Assembly (NCBI RefSeq): GCF_000337095.1
Contig: NZ_AOIV01000037.1
Coordinates: 52,571-103,690, forward strand
Origin: Halogeometricum pallidum JCM 14848
GTDB taxonomy: Archaea; Halobacteriota; Halobacteria; Halobacteriales; Haloferacaceae
Direction of reading: 5' to 3'
Length of the DNA: 51,120 nucleotides
This document shows, piece after piece, positions 31,562-40,891 of this stretch (position 1 is the stretch's first letter; every line of letters begins with the position of its first letter). Made by a program: the position numbers and the translations under genes. A model generated the notes under the pieces. The model was not told the origin of the DNA, searched no databases, and worked only from the letters and a program-made list of their open reading frames with translations.

Positions 31562-34240
31562 TCAGGCGTCGTCGCAGAGTTCGTCCGCCAGCGCCGCGAG
31601 CACCGCGGTCGCGGTGGGGTGCGAGCCGTAGCCGTCGGTGACGCGGAGGGTGCACGCCCCGAGTTGTCCGTCGCCCGCCGACCGCGAGAGCGCGACGGCG
31701 CCGGTGTTGGCGAGCCAGCCTTCGGTGTATCCCGCGAACGTCTCGCCAGCGGGATCGGAGTCCACGGCGTACGCGTAGGGGTAGAGACCCTCGAACGCCC
31801 ACCCCGGAACGACGTCGACGTCCAGGAGGAGCGTCTGGGAGACGAACGACGCGCAGAGGTTCCAGCTCTCCTCCTCGGGGAGGTCGGTGAAGGAGAACTC
31901 GTCGGACCCGTCCATCCGACCCTCGGAGTCGGGGAGGAGCGCCGCCGCGCCGCCGGCCTCGACGAACTCGCGGGTCGCGTCGTCGACTCGGGTGACGAAC
32001 GCCACGTCGCAGTCCTCGGGGTCGTCGACGACCGACGGTCCGTCATCGTCCGCCAACGCGCGCCGGAGGCCGTCGTGGTCGGTGTAGACGGTGCGGTCGT
32101 CGAGACCGACGTTGCGCGAGACGACCGTGAGCGACGCCTCGTCCGCGGCGTCGACCGTCGCTCCGACGAGTTCGGCGCTCACCGACCCGTCGCGGACACC
32201 TTCGACGGACGGTGCGTCGACCGAAATCCCGCCCGCGAGCCGCTCGTTTCCGAACGGCTCGACCGAGACCCCGGTTTCGCCCGTCTCACCGAACGCCTCC
32301 CACCGGAGCGTCCCTTCGATGCGCTCGCCAGTGTCGTTGACGACCGCGAGGTCTGCTTCGACCCGCCCGTCGTCCCAGTATACGTGCGCGTCGGGGCGAA
32401 CCTGTACCGCGACCGGCGCGTTGGCTCGCGCGAACGCGTCGACGGATGCCTTCTCCTCGCGGAGGTAGTCGAGGAGGCCGTTGAACTCCCACTCGATGTC
32501 GGTCAACTCGGTGACGACGTAGCCGGCGACGCCCTCGTGACTCCGCATGTCAGCGATACTCTCGGCGATCGAGAGACATTCTCGACGCTGCCACGCGTCG
32601 GCCAGGTCGTCGAGATCGTCGAAGGTGTCCGAGAGGTGGCTCGCCTCGAACCGGTCGCGGACGCCCGCGGGCGACTTCAACCCCGAGAGGAAGCCGTGGC
32701 GGTACCAGTGGGGCTCGCCGTCGTAGTGGGATTCGAGCGCGTCGACCGACGGAAGCCCCCACGTGCCGAACTCCGAAATCAGGAGCGGGGCCGGGTCGGG
32801 GTCGTCGACGCCGTAGTTCTCCGCGGGGTCGTCGACGATGCGGTCGAGTTGCTCGCGCCACGCGTCGGCGCGGTCGGGGACGACGAAGTACTCGTGGTAG
32901 TCGTTGAGGTCGGTGACCACGTGCGCCCACCCGGAGTTGTCGCACACCAGTCGGGTCGGATCGCGCTCGCGCGCCGACTCGAAGAACGACGCGAGGAACT
33001 CCTGTTTCTCGCCGTCGGTCCACAGCGACTCCTCTTCGTCTTCGTAGAGTCCCCCGATTCCCCACTCCTCGTTGTAGAGGCTCCACGCGATCACGCTCGG
33101 CCGGTTGAAGTCGCGTTCGACCAGCCCCGCGAACTGGTCGCGGACGGCCTCGCGGGACGCCTCGGAGTAGGCGCTCGGATTCGCGGGCTCCTCCCAGACG
33201 AGCATCCCAATCTCGTCGGCGAGTTCGAGAAACCGCGGGTGGGCGGGCTTGATGTGCTTTCTGAGGAGGTTGAACCCCATCTCCTTCGCGGCGCGAATCT
33301 CCGTTTCGAACGTGCCGAGGTCGGCGGGGCGGTAGAACGTGTCGGGGTAGAACGCCTGGTCCAGCGCCCCCCGGACGAATAGCGGGTCGCCGTTGAGGAA
33401 GAGTTCGTCCTCCGACCGTTCGACGCTCCGCATGCCGAACGTGTCGGCGTAGGCGTCGATTCGGTCGCCGCCGCGGCCGAGGTCAACGGCCACCTCGTAC
33501 AGGTGGGGGGTGTCGGGCGTCCAGTAGTCGGGGTCGTCGAGTGCGAGGGTTACGCTCGCCGTTCCGTCGTCGCCGACCGGGGCCGTCCGACTCGCCACCT
33601 CCGTCCCGTCCGAGCGAATCCGGACGTCCGCGGAGAGGTCCGCCAACGGCTCCCCTTCCTCGGGGGCCGTCACGGACACGTCGACCCGGGCGGTGTCGTC
33701 GCTCAGGTCCGGCGTGACGCGGGCGTCGCGAACCCGAACTTCGGGAACGACCGCGAGGTCGACCCGCTGCCAGAGTCCGCTGACGCGGGTGTACCACGGT
33801 TCGCCCTGCTTCCCGTGGGGAATCTCGGAGATATCCTCGGGGTCTTCGACCCGGACCGCGACCGTATTCTCCCCGGCGACCAGCGCGTCGGTGACGTCGA
33901 ACCTGAAGGGGAGATACCCCTCGCGGTTGCAACCGACGCGTTCGCCGTTGACCCAGACGGTGGCGTCGTAGTCGGCGGCACCGAAGTACAGCACCGCCCG
34001 CCGGTCGTCGTCGACGGCGTCCAAGTCCACCGTTCGCCGGTACCACGCGACGCCGACGTACTCCCGGAGATCCGCTTCTTCCTGCCAGGAGTGGGGGACC
34101 GACACCTCGCGGGGGTCCTCCCACGCCGCGTCGGGGTCGTACCACCCCTCCGTCCGGCCGTCGTCCTCGGGGTCGGTCGCGAACTCCCAGTCGCCGGAGA
34201 GTTCGCGCGTCGGGTCGCGCGTGAGCGTCGTCCGTTGCAT
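31562..34240 (-). CDS. Glycoside hydrolase family 2 enzyme
   Basis: An 892-residue GH2 protein of the beta-galactosidase/beta-glucuronidase clan. The N-terminal sugar-binding domain (about 20-170) has VPHSWQEEADLREYVGVAWY and VWVNGERVGCNREGYLPF. An immunoglobulin-like domain and the TIM barrel from about 290 follow. The acid/base Glu is in AWSLYNEEWG (about 410) and the nucleophile in LLISEFGTWG (about 515). The last 250 residues are an uncharacterised extension. There is no signal peptide, so it is cytoplasmic. The exact sugar (galactose, glucuronate, or arabinopyranose) cannot be read. A GATATGG element about 27 bases before the ATG fits leaderless transcription. It is divergent from the transporter operon. 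Confidence 0.87.
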   Translation of the reverse strand: MQRTTLTRDPTRELSGDWEFATDPEDDGRTEGWYDPDAAWEDPREVSVPHSWQEEADLREYVGVAWYRRTVDLDAVDDDRRAVLYFGAADYDATVWVNGERVGCNREGYLPFRFDVTDALVAGENTVAVRVEDPEDISEIPHGKQGEPWYTRVSGLWQRVDLAVVPEVRVRDARVTPDLSDDTARVDVSVTAPEEGEPLADLSADVRIRSDGTEVASRTAPVGDDGTASVTLALDDPDYWTPDTPHLYEVAVDLGRGGDRIDAYADTFGMRSVERSEDELFLNGDPLFVRGALDQAFYPDTFYRPADLGTFETEIRAAKEMGFNLLRKHIKPAHPRFLELADEIGMLVWEEPANPSAYSEASREAVRDQFAGLVERDFNRPSVIAWSLYNEEWGIGGLYEDEEESLWTDGEKQEFLASFFESARERDPTRLVCDNSGWAHVVTDLNDYHEYFVVPDRADAWREQLDRIVDDPAENYGVDDPDPAPLLISEFGTWGLPSVDALESHYDGEPHWYRHGFLSGLKSPAGVRDRFEASHLSDTFDDLDDLADAWQRRECLSIAESIADMRSHEGVAGYVVTELTDIEWEFNGLLDYLREEKASVDAFARANAPVAVQVRPDAHVYWDDGRVEADLAVVNDTGERIEGTLRWEAFGETGETGVSVEPFGNERLAGGISVDAPSVEGVRDGSVSAELVGATVDAADEASLTVVSRNVGLDDRTVYTDHDGLRRALADDDGPSVVDDPEDCDVAFVTRVDDATREFVEAGGAAALLPDSEGRMDGSDEFSFTDLPEEESWNLCASFVSQTLLLDVDVVPGWAFEGLYPYAYAVDSDPAGETFAGYTEGWLANTGAVALSRSAGDGQLGACTLRVTDGYGSHPTATAVLAALADELCDDA

Positions 34241-34390
34241 GACTTCCTGTGCTCTGCCGTACCATATCATGCTTTGCACTCGTCGACGAATCCGCCAACT
34301 GAACGGCCCGCTCCGTATCGGCGACGAACGAACGGATTCGGGACGCTCGCGCGACGGAACCGCAGAACATGATCGAACCCGAGAGAGAAC

Positions 34391-34406
34391 ATTTATTATA
34401 ATTAAG
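34391..34406 (+). promoter_or_regulatory. Promoter of the sugar ABC transporter operon
   Basis: ATTTATTATAATTAAG is a strong A/T element centred 27 bases before ATG 34425, so the binding-protein mRNA is probably leaderless. GAACAT occurs just upstream at 34365 and 34387. Confidence 0.7.
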
Positions 34407-34424
34407 CATAGCCGTTCTAGGGAA

Positions 34425-35756
34425 ATGGTATCCGATACCACGAAGCGCGCGGAAGACGATACTACCAGTCCGAGCGGAGCGTCCGACAGCCTCGGTCGCC
34501 GCCGATTCGTCGCCGCGGCGGGTGCGGTCGGTATCGGCGGCCTCGGGGGCTGTATGGGCGTCGCTGGTGGGCAGAGTAGTAACGAAACCGTACTCGACTA
34601 CTGGACACTGTTCGGCGGCGGCGACGGCGAGATAATGGCGTCGATCATCGACAAGTTCAACGAGCAACGTCCGCTCGGCGAGAACGTCCGCATCAACCGC
34701 CAGCGGACCCCGTGGGCCGAACACTACACCCGTCTGTTCACATCGATGACCGGGGGGAAGCCCCCCGACATCGCCATCTCGCACGCGTCGTATCTCCGTC
34801 AGTTTCAGGACGCGCTCGTCGACATCAGCGACAACTTGAACTCGAACGACTACGTGGATACCATCCTCGACGCCTGCCGTATCGACGGCGGCCAGTACGC
34901 GGTGCCCATGGACTCTCACCCCGTGGGCCTGTACTACAACATTGACCTCCTCCGCGAGGCGGGCGTGGAACCGCCCATCGATAGCTTCTCGAAGTTCCAA
35001 GAGGCGTGCAACGCCATCCTCGAAAACACCGACGCGCTGCCCTTCAGTCCCGACCCCTACTGGGGCGGCGGCGGCGGGTTCAGACAGTGGTTCATGGGAC
35101 TTCACCAGTACGAGGGGAGCATGTTCAACGACGACCACACCGAGGTGACGTTCGGGGGGGACGCCGGAACGCGGTCCCTCGACTTCCTCGCCAGCATCTC
35201 CGGCGAACGGGGGTGGGACCGCCCCGACATCTCCGCCGACCGGGTTGCCCGGGGCATCCGGAACGGATCGGTCGCGATGACCGTCAACGGAACGTGGTAC
35301 GTGAGCGTTATGCAGGAGCAGAACTACGAGTGGGGGTTCGACAAACCCCGCGTCTTCCCGGAGGCTCAGCAGCTCCGGTCGACGGCGGACAGCCACACCA
35401 TCGTCGTCCCCAAGCAGCCAAACCTGAGCGACGAACGGGTACAGCTCTCGGTCGACGCGGCGGAGTGGATCACGCAGGAGAACCCCTCGTGGGGCGCACA
35501 GGCGGGCCACCTCCCGGCGTACAGCCCCATCCTCAACAGCGACGCGCTCCGGAAGTCGGTGCTGTGGGACAAGACGCTAAAATACTTCGCGGAGATGGCC
35601 GCCGACGGACACCTCGCCTACTGGCCCCAACTCGGAAACGCTGACATGTACGCGACGAGCAACTGGACGTGGATCACCGACGCCTACGCCCAGAACACTC
35701 CCGTCGATGCGGCCATTCAGCAGGGCGTCGAAGCGTGGAACTCGGCCATACAGTAA
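34425..35756 (+). CDS. Sugar ABC transporter substrate-binding lipoprotein (XacG-like)
   Basis: A 443-residue family-1 solute-binding protein. A twin-arginine signal LGRRRFVAAAG (23-33) and lipobox GLGGC (Cys43) mark it as an outer-face lipoprotein. The mature domain shows VLDYWTLFGGGDGEIMASII, YAVPMDSHPVGLYYNIDLLR and GSVAMTVNGTWYVSVM, typical of binding proteins for malto-, xylo- or arabino-oligosaccharides. It is followed by two permease genes, 42 bases and then overlapping, in one operon. Next to pentose genes it corresponds best to XacG of the Haloferax xylose/arabinose transporter, and the neighbouring glycosidases suggest oligosaccharide ligands. Confidence 0.88.
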   Translation: MVSDTTKRAEDDTTSPSGASDSLGRRRFVAAAGAVGIGGLGGCMGVAGGQSSNETVLDYWTLFGGGDGEIMASIIDKFNEQRPLGENVRINRQRTPWAEHYTRLFTSMTGGKPPDIAISHASYLRQFQDALVDISDNLNSNDYVDTILDACRIDGGQYAVPMDSHPVGLYYNIDLLREAGVEPPIDSFSKFQEACNAILENTDALPFSPDPYWGGGGGFRQWFMGLHQYEGSMFNDDHTEVTFGGDAGTRSLDFLASISGERGWDRPDISADRVARGIRNGSVAMTVNGTWYVSVMQEQNYEWGFDKPRVFPEAQQLRSTADSHTIVVPKQPNLSDERVQLSVDAAEWITQENPSWGAQAGHLPAYSPILNSDALRKSVLWDKTLKYFAEMAADGHLAYWPQLGNADMYATSNWTWITDAYAQNTPVDAAIQQGVEAWNSAIQ

Positions 35757-35798
35757 CTCGAACCGACAACCGATACAGAAACCACACAGACACACACC

Positions 35799-36710
35799 AT
35801 GGCAACAACAGACAAACTCGACGGAATAACCCCCGAAAGTCGCTCCGGACGGGAACTGATGGAGGGCGTCCTGTTCGCCTCGCCCTACCTGATTATCTTC
35901 GGCGTGTTCCTGCTCCTTCCGCTACTTATCGGCGGATACATGAGCCTCTTCGATTGGAACGCGCTCGCGCCCGCCGAATCGACGTTTATCGGGCTGGACA
36001 ACTACGCGCGACTGCTCGCAGACGAGCAGTTCCAAAACGCCCTCTTCAACACGGCGTACTTCGCGGTCCTCACCGTACCGTCGATTCTCCTGGTCGGTCT
36101 CGGCCTCGCCCTCGGCGTCAACCGCGACATCAAGGGGCAGGGCTTCCTGCGGGCCATCTTCTTCAGCCCCTACATCCTGACGGTGTCGGTCGCGGCCATC
36201 CTCTGGACCGACCTCTACTCGACGCAGTACGGAGTCATCAACTACTACCTCGGAATGGTGATGTCGAACCCGCCCCAGTGGCTCCAGTCGCGACTGTTCG
36301 CGATGCCCGCCATCGCGCTGACGACCGTCTGGTGGCTGGTCGGGTTCAGCTTCGTCATCCTGCTGTCGGCGAGACAGAGCGTCCCGGAGTATCTCTACGA
36401 GGCGGCCAAACTCGACGGCGCGGGGACGTGGCGGCAGTTCCGGGACGTGACCGTCCCGCAGATGCGCGGCGCCATCTTCTTCGTCATCGTCATCAACCTC
36501 ATCTGGGCGTTCCAGGTGTACGGTCAACCGTACGTGATGACCGCGGGCGGTCCGGGGCAGGCGACCGAAACGCTCGTGATGTACCTGTATCAGGCGGCGT
36601 TCAACCAGCGGAGCTTCGGTTACGCGTCCGCGATCGGGTACGTGCTGACGGCGATTCTCGTCGGCGTTTCAATCGCGAACTACTACCTGCTCGGAGGCGA
36701 CAATGAGTGA
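35799..36710 (+). CDS. Sugar ABC transporter permease (MalF-type, XacH-like)
   Basis: A 303-residue membrane subunit with six segments. The cytoplasmic EAA loop that meets the ATPase is YEAAKLDGAGTWRQFRDVTV (about 200-219). The N-terminus has the usual LIIFGVFLLLPLLIGGYMSL segment followed by FIGLDNYARLL. It is the second gene of the operon, and its stop lies inside the start of the next permease (8-base overlap at 36703-36710), a sign of coupled translation and a fixed 1:1 ratio. Confidence 0.92.
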   Translation: MATTDKLDGITPESRSGRELMEGVLFASPYLIIFGVFLLLPLLIGGYMSLFDWNALAPAESTFIGLDNYARLLADEQFQNALFNTAYFAVLTVPSILLVGLGLALGVNRDIKGQGFLRAIFFSPYILTVSVAAILWTDLYSTQYGVINYYLGMVMSNPPQWLQSRLFAMPAIALTTVWWLVGFSFVILLSARQSVPEYLYEAAKLDGAGTWRQFRDVTVPQMRGAIFFVIVINLIWAFQVYGQPYVMTAGGPGQATETLVMYLYQAAFNQRSFGYASAIGYVLTAILVGVSIANYYLLGGDNE

Positions 36711-37581
36711 AGCGACCGCGGATCAGAGCCAGCGCCAAGAAGAGGTCGGGTCGTCCACGACGACCGGGTTCTCGATGCGGAACGTCCTCGTCCACGTCGC
36801 GATGTACGGGGCGGCGCTGGTGTTCGTCATCCCTTACGCGTACATGATCTCCACGTCGCTCAAGACGTCGGAGGCGGCCGTCGCGACGGGGATGAACTGG
36901 ATTCCCAACCCGATCACGCTGGGTTCGTACATCCAACTGTTCGCCACCTCGCAGATTCTCCAGTGGGGGCTGAACACGCTGCTGATATCGTCTATCACGA
37001 CGCTACTCGTGCTGTTGATCGACTCGATGATCGCCTTCTCGCTCACCCGACTCGAGTGGAAGGGACAGCGCTACCTGCTCGCGCTCATCGTCGCGAGCTT
37101 CATGGTGCCGGGGTTCGTCAACATCATCCCGCTGTACCTCGTCATCGCGGAACTGGGGCTGATCAACAACTACCTCGCGGTCATCCTGCCGTTCGCGGCC
37201 GGACCGCTCGGGGTGTTCCTCCTCGTGCAGTTCTTCCGCGACATCCCGTACGAACTGCAGGAGGCGGCCCAACTCGACGGCTTCTCCAACTTCCGCATCT
37301 ACACGCGGATGATACTTCCGCTGTCGAAGTCCATCCTGACCGCCCTTGCGCTGTTCATGTTCGTCTGGAGCTGGAATCAGTTCCTCTGGCCGCTCATCGT
37401 GCTCCAGAGCGAGGCCGCTTACACGCTTCCCATCGGGGTAGTCGTCCTCCGAGACAACTTCACGATTCAGCCTGCGCTGACGATGGCGTCCGCCGTCGTC
37501 GCCTCGGGCCCGCTGTTCATCCTGTTCCTCCTCCTGCAGGAACAGCTCATGACGGCCGTCGAGATGCAGGGCGTGACGTAA
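36703..37581 (+). CDS. Sugar ABC transporter permease (MalG-type, XacI-like)
   Basis: A 292-residue partner permease with six membrane segments. The EAA loop is QEAAQLDGFSNFRIYTRMIL (about 186-205). MISTSLKT with the following periplasmic region is the MalG-type beginning. It pairs with the preceding MalF-type subunit to form the membrane channel for the sugar picked up by the lipoprotein. A YesL-like gene starts 33 bases downstream in the same direction. Confidence 0.92.
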   Translation: MSEATADQSQRQEEVGSSTTTGFSMRNVLVHVAMYGAALVFVIPYAYMISTSLKTSEAAVATGMNWIPNPITLGSYIQLFATSQILQWGLNTLLISSITTLLVLLIDSMIAFSLTRLEWKGQRYLLALIVASFMVPGFVNIIPLYLVIAELGLINNYLAVILPFAAGPLGVFLLVQFFRDIPYELQEAAQLDGFSNFRIYTRMILPLSKSILTALALFMFVWSWNQFLWPLIVLQSEAAYTLPIGVVVLRDNFTIQPALTMASAVVASGPLFILFLLLQEQLMTAVEMQGVT

Positions 37582-37614
37582 CACTGTTAACGGTCCCCGT
37601 CCCTCGTTGGAGGG

Positions 37615-38268
37615 ATGAGGGACGCTGACACGAAAACGGTGTATCGGTCGTTCGTTTCCGCGGTGCGGTTTTTCTACGAGCACGGTCCGCGACTCGTCGC
37701 GATAAGCGCGCTCTGGTTCCTCTGTTCGGTCCCTCTCGTCACCGTCGGCCCCGCGACGCTCGGCGCGTACGCGGCGGTCACGTCGCTCCGCGAGGGATAC
37801 ACGTTCGACCGGGAGCGGGTCGCGGCAACGCTCAAGCGCCACGGCCTCTCGGCCACGTTACTCTCCGGGGTTCCGCTCGCGTTCGCGGCCATCGCGGGAC
37901 TGTACGCCCGGCGCTACCTCCTCGAGCGATCGACCGTCGCGCTCGTTCTCGGGGTTATCACGACGTACGCCGCGGCGTACACCGCGCTCGTGCTGATTCC
38001 GACGTTCGCCGGCCTCGCCGCCGGCGAGGACCTCGAACCCGCGGTCAGAGCCGGGATCAGGTGGACCGGACGGAACGCGCTCGGAGCGGTGATGATCGGA
38101 ATGGGAACGATCGTCCTGTTCGCCGTGACCGGCGCGCTCACCATCGCGTTCGTCGTCGTCTTCGGCGGCATGGTGGCGGCGTTCCACCTCGAAGCCCTGC
38201 TCGGTCCGCCGCCGAAATCGGAGGCGGCGGAGGACCACTGGTCGCCCTACGAGAGCGCCCGGCGTTAG
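37615..38268 (+). CDS. YesL-like (DUF624) membrane protein
   Basis: A 217-residue protein with about five hydrophobic segments. The N-terminal part, RLVAISALWFLCSVPLVTVG then PATLGAYAAV, matches the signature of the YesL/DUF624 family. In Firmicutes these proteins sit with sugar ABC transporters for plant cell-wall oligosaccharides. Here it is the last gene of the pentose-importer operon. Function is unknown in any organism; a link to transporter assembly or signalling is inferred from repeated context. The 198 bases after it, up to the convergent ATPase gene, hold nothing recognisable. Confidence 0.72.
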   Translation: MRDADTKTVYRSFVSAVRFFYEHGPRLVAISALWFLCSVPLVTVGPATLGAYAAVTSLREGYTFDRERVAATLKRHGLSATLLSGVPLAFAAIAGLYARRYLLERSTVALVLGVITTYAAAYTALVLIPTFAGLAAGEDLEPAVRAGIRWTGRNALGAVMIGMGTIVLFAVTGALTIAFVVVFGGMVAAFHLEALLGPPPKSEAAEDHWSPYESARR

Positions 38269-38466
38269 CCCGGGCGACGGTTGGCGTCCGACTCCGATTT
38301 CGGCTCTGCGGTTCGGTTTCGGAGCTCCGATCCGAGTAACGGAGTCGCACCGACGAGGGGAACGCGGAGCTACCGGTATTCGAGCGGAGAACGGCTCGGA
38401 CCGAAGGAGAGCTTCGGCGTTACGGACGTTCGGAACGGGCGTCGCGGAAACAGTCCCCGAAGGGAC

Positions 38467-39606
38467 TCACGTTCGCTGCGCGGTCGGTTCGCGCGTCTGC
38501 TCGTCGACTCGGCCCGTGTCCACCATCACGTTGTTGCCGCTCGCGCGGTCGAAGATGTGCATCTTCGCTTCGTCGAACGTGACGGATATCTCGTCGCCCT
38601 CGTCGTAGTGGTAATCCCCCATCACGCGCATGGTGAACTCGACGCCGTTCGACCGGAGGTAGAAGTAGTTATCGTCGCCGACGGGTTCGTGGACGTCGAG
38701 TTGAGCCGATATCGCGTCGGCGGAGTCCCGCTCGGTGAAGTGGATGTGTTCCGGCCGGACGCCGAGCACGAGGGTATCCGAGGAGGCTCGCTCGTTGATG
38801 CGCTCTCTCGTCTCGGGCGACACCTCGTAGGAGAGCGCTTCGCCCGTGAGCGTAGAGCCCTGGAGTTCCACGTCGAAGAAGTTCATCGACGGCGACCCGA
38901 TGAAGTCGGCGACGAACAGGTTGGCGGGCCGGTTGAACACCTCCTTGGGCGTCCCCACCTGCTGGAGGTTCCCTCCGTCGAGGATTACCACCCGATCGGA
39001 CATCGTGAGCGCCTCCTCTTGGTCGTGCGTGACGTACACCGTCGTGGTCTCCAAGTCGTCCTGAATCCGTTGGAGCTCCGTCCGCATGTGCGCGCGGAGT
39101 TTCGCGTCGAGGTTCGACAGCGGTTCGTCCATCAGGAACACTTCCGGCTCTCGGACTATCGCTCGGCCCGTCGCGACACGCTGTTGTTGGCCGCCCGAGA
39201 GTCCGGCGGGTTTCTTGTCGAGTTGGTCCTCGATACCCATCATCTCCGCCGCCTCCTCGACGCGGTCGGTTATCTCCTCGCTCGAGAGATCAGATGTCAG
39301 CTTCAGTCCGTACGACATGTTCTTCCTGACCGTCATGTGGGGGTACAGCGCGTAGTTCTGAAACACCATCGCGACGTTGCGGTCCTGCGCCGGCACGTCG
39401 TTCACCATCCGGTCGCCGATACTGATTTTTCCGCCGGATATCTCTTCGAGTCCGGCGAGCATCCGCAGCAGCGTCGATTTCCCCGATCCGGAGGGACCGA
39501 CGACCGTGATGAACTCTCCGTCCTCGATGTCCAGAGAGAAGTCCTCGACCGCCACGATGTCGCCCTCGTACACCTTCCGCACGTGCTCAAATCGTACTTC
39601 GCTCAT
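38467..39606 (-). CDS. Sugar ABC transporter ATPase (UgpC/MalK-type, XacJ/K-like)
   Basis: A 379-residue ATPase of the CUT1 group. Walker A is GPSGSGKS (37-44), the Q-loop lies in MVFQNYALYPHM, the signature is LSGGQQQRVA, and Walker B is VFLMDEPLSNLD. The C-terminal third is the TOBE/regulatory domain with LGVRPEHIHF. It powers the importer encoded at 34.4-37.6 kb although it is transcribed from the opposite strand. TATAC near 39636-39645 on the minus strand supplies its own promoter. In Haloferax volcanii two such ATPases serve the pentose importer; here only one is intact. Confidence 0.92.
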   Translation of the reverse strand: MSEVRFEHVRKVYEGDIVAVEDFSLDIEDGEFITVVGPSGSGKSTLLRMLAGLEEISGGKISIGDRMVNDVPAQDRNVAMVFQNYALYPHMTVRKNMSYGLKLTSDLSSEEITDRVEEAAEMMGIEDQLDKKPAGLSGGQQQRVATGRAIVREPEVFLMDEPLSNLDAKLRAHMRTELQRIQDDLETTTVYVTHDQEEALTMSDRVVILDGGNLQQVGTPKEVFNRPANLFVADFIGSPSMNFFDVELQGSTLTGEALSYEVSPETRERINERASSDTLVLGVRPEHIHFTERDSADAISAQLDVHEPVGDDNYFYLRSNGVEFTMRVMGDYHYDEGDEISVTFDEAKMHIFDRASGNNVMVDTGRVDEQTREPTAQRT

Positions 39607-39670
39607 GATTACCCGTTAACTACTACGCAGTGGGTTGTATAATGATTGTGGTCGGGCGTGCCTTCGACGG

Positions 39671-39907
39671 GTGGGGGACGACGCCGTCTTAGGCGTCCGC
39701 CCGGAGGACGTGGGAGTTCGCCCCCGGGGACGGGCCGGCGACGACCCGGTTCACGAGCTCGAGATGGTGGTGACCGTCGTCGAACCGATGGGCAACGAGA
39801 ACGTCGTCCATCTCTCGTTCCCGGACGACCGGTCGACGGACGCCCTGGTCGCCGTCACGAAAGGGCGAAGCGTAGTCGACGAAGAGGACACCGTTGCCGT
39901 CTCCTGA
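39671..39907 (+). pseudogene. TOBE-domain remnant of a second sugar ABC ATPase
   Basis: The plus frame reads DDAVLGVRPEDVGVRPR, then LEMVVTVVEPMGNENVVHLS and [19 protein letters not shown] before TGA 39905-39907. This is the C-terminal TOBE domain of a UgpC/MalK-type ATPase, about 75 residues, with intact codon bias but no ATPase domain in front of it. It sits between the promoter of the intact ATPase (opposite strand) and the IclR gene. I infer the ruin of a second ATPase, matching the two-ATPase arrangement known from Haloferax. Confidence 0.7.
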
Positions 39908-39949
39908 CTCGTTTCTCTCCCCGACTCGGCGTTCTCTAGACCAGAACGC

Positions 39950-39980
39950 TTATGCCCGGAAAGATTGTGACAGTCGACAC
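39950..39980 (+). promoter_or_regulatory. Promoter of the IclR regulator gene
   Basis: GCTTATGCC at about 39949-39957 is centred 27 bases before ATG 39981, so this mRNA is probably leaderless. Confidence 0.5.
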
Positions 39981-40736
39981 ATGGGCGCAAAACACCCGGT
40001 GCGGACCACCGAAAAGACGCTGGCCGTCGTCGAGGAGTTGCGGCAGCGGGGTCGCTGCGGAGTGACCGAACTGGCGAGCAACCTCGATATGGGCAAAAGC
40101 GGCGTGCACAACCACCTGACGACGCTGCAGGAGCACGGCTACGTCCTGAAGCGAGGTGACGAGTACCAACTCGGACTGAAGTTCCTCGAAGTCGGCGGCT
40201 ACGTGCGCAAGTCGATGGAGTTCTATCAGGTCGCCGAACCCGAGGTGAAGGCGCTCGCCGACGAGACGGGCGAACTCGCGAACCTGCTCGTCGAAGAGCA
40301 GGGAATGGGCGTTTACCTGATGCGCTCGAAGGGGGAAGACGCCGTCGACCTGGACACGTACGCGGGGATGCGGGCGTACCTCCACACGACGGCGCTCGGG
40401 AAGGCCATCCTCGCGTACCTCCCCGAGTCCCGCGTGGACGAAATCGTCGACCGCCACGGACTCGAACGGGAGACGCCGAAGAGCATCGGCACCCGAGAGG
40501 AACTGTCCGACGCCCTCGACGACGTGCGCGAACGGGGCTACGCCATCGACGACGGGGAACGATTGGCCGGACTGCGGTGTCTGGCCGCCCCGGTGAAAGC
40601 CTCCTCCGGCGAGGTACTGGGCGCCATCAGCGTCTCCGCGCCGGCAAGTCGCGTCAGCGACGAGGACCTACACGGCGAACTCCCCGAACGGGTCCTCAGC
40701 GCGGCGAACGTGGTCGAACTGAACATCAACTACTGA
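39981..40736 (+). CDS. xacR: IclR family regulator (XacR-like)
   Basis: A 251-residue regulator. The winged helix-turn-helix covers about 10-75 with [20 protein letters not shown]. The IclR effector domain follows with YHTT-like [36 protein letters not shown] and [13 protein letters not shown]. In Haloferax volcanii the IclR protein XacR activates the xylose and arabinose genes. Position among the same genes supports the equivalence, but orthology was not tested. ATG 39981 fits both the TATA distance and the start of the HTH domain. Likely targets are the transporter, glycosidase and xac genes around it. Confidence 0.82.
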   Translation: MGAKHPVRTTEKTLAVVEELRQRGRCGVTELASNLDMGKSGVHNHLTTLQEHGYVLKRGDEYQLGLKFLEVGGYVRKSMEFYQVAEPEVKALADETGELANLLVEEQGMGVYLMRSKGEDAVDLDTYAGMRAYLHTTALGKAILAYLPESRVDEIVDRHGLERETPKSIGTREELSDALDDVRERGYAIDDGERLAGLRCLAAPVKASSGEVLGAISVSAPASRVSDEDLHGELPERVLSAANVVELNINY

Positions 40737-40822
40737 CGCGCCCCGTTTTCCAGCTCAGAACGGAACCGTCCCGTTCCGACATCACTCCCGATCGATTCGG
40801 GGCGCTCGCATCGCTGACGAGG

Positions 40823-40842
40823 GATGTTACGCTCGTAACATC
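40823..40842. repeat. Palindrome GATGTTACG-CT-CGTAACATC
   Basis: Perfect 9-base arms with a 2-base centre, about 90 bases after the IclR stop. A compact palindrome of this size is more typical of a dimeric regulator site than of a terminator. A further CGTAAC follows directly at 40842. Confidence 0.6.
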
Positions 40843-40872
40843 GTAACGCGCCCTCGCTTCGGACCCGAAGAG

Positions 40873-40891
40873 CGTTCTGTAACAGAGAACG
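40873..40891. repeat. Inverted repeat CGTTCT / AGAACG
   Basis: Perfect 6-base arms with a 7-base spacer, 31 bases after the larger palindrome. It may be a terminator-like hairpin. Confidence 0.4.

Noticed and set aside
38269-38466. Possible gene between the YesL-like and ATPase genes
   Set aside because: Frames on both strands lack coding bias, and the 198 bases look like a plain convergent spacer.
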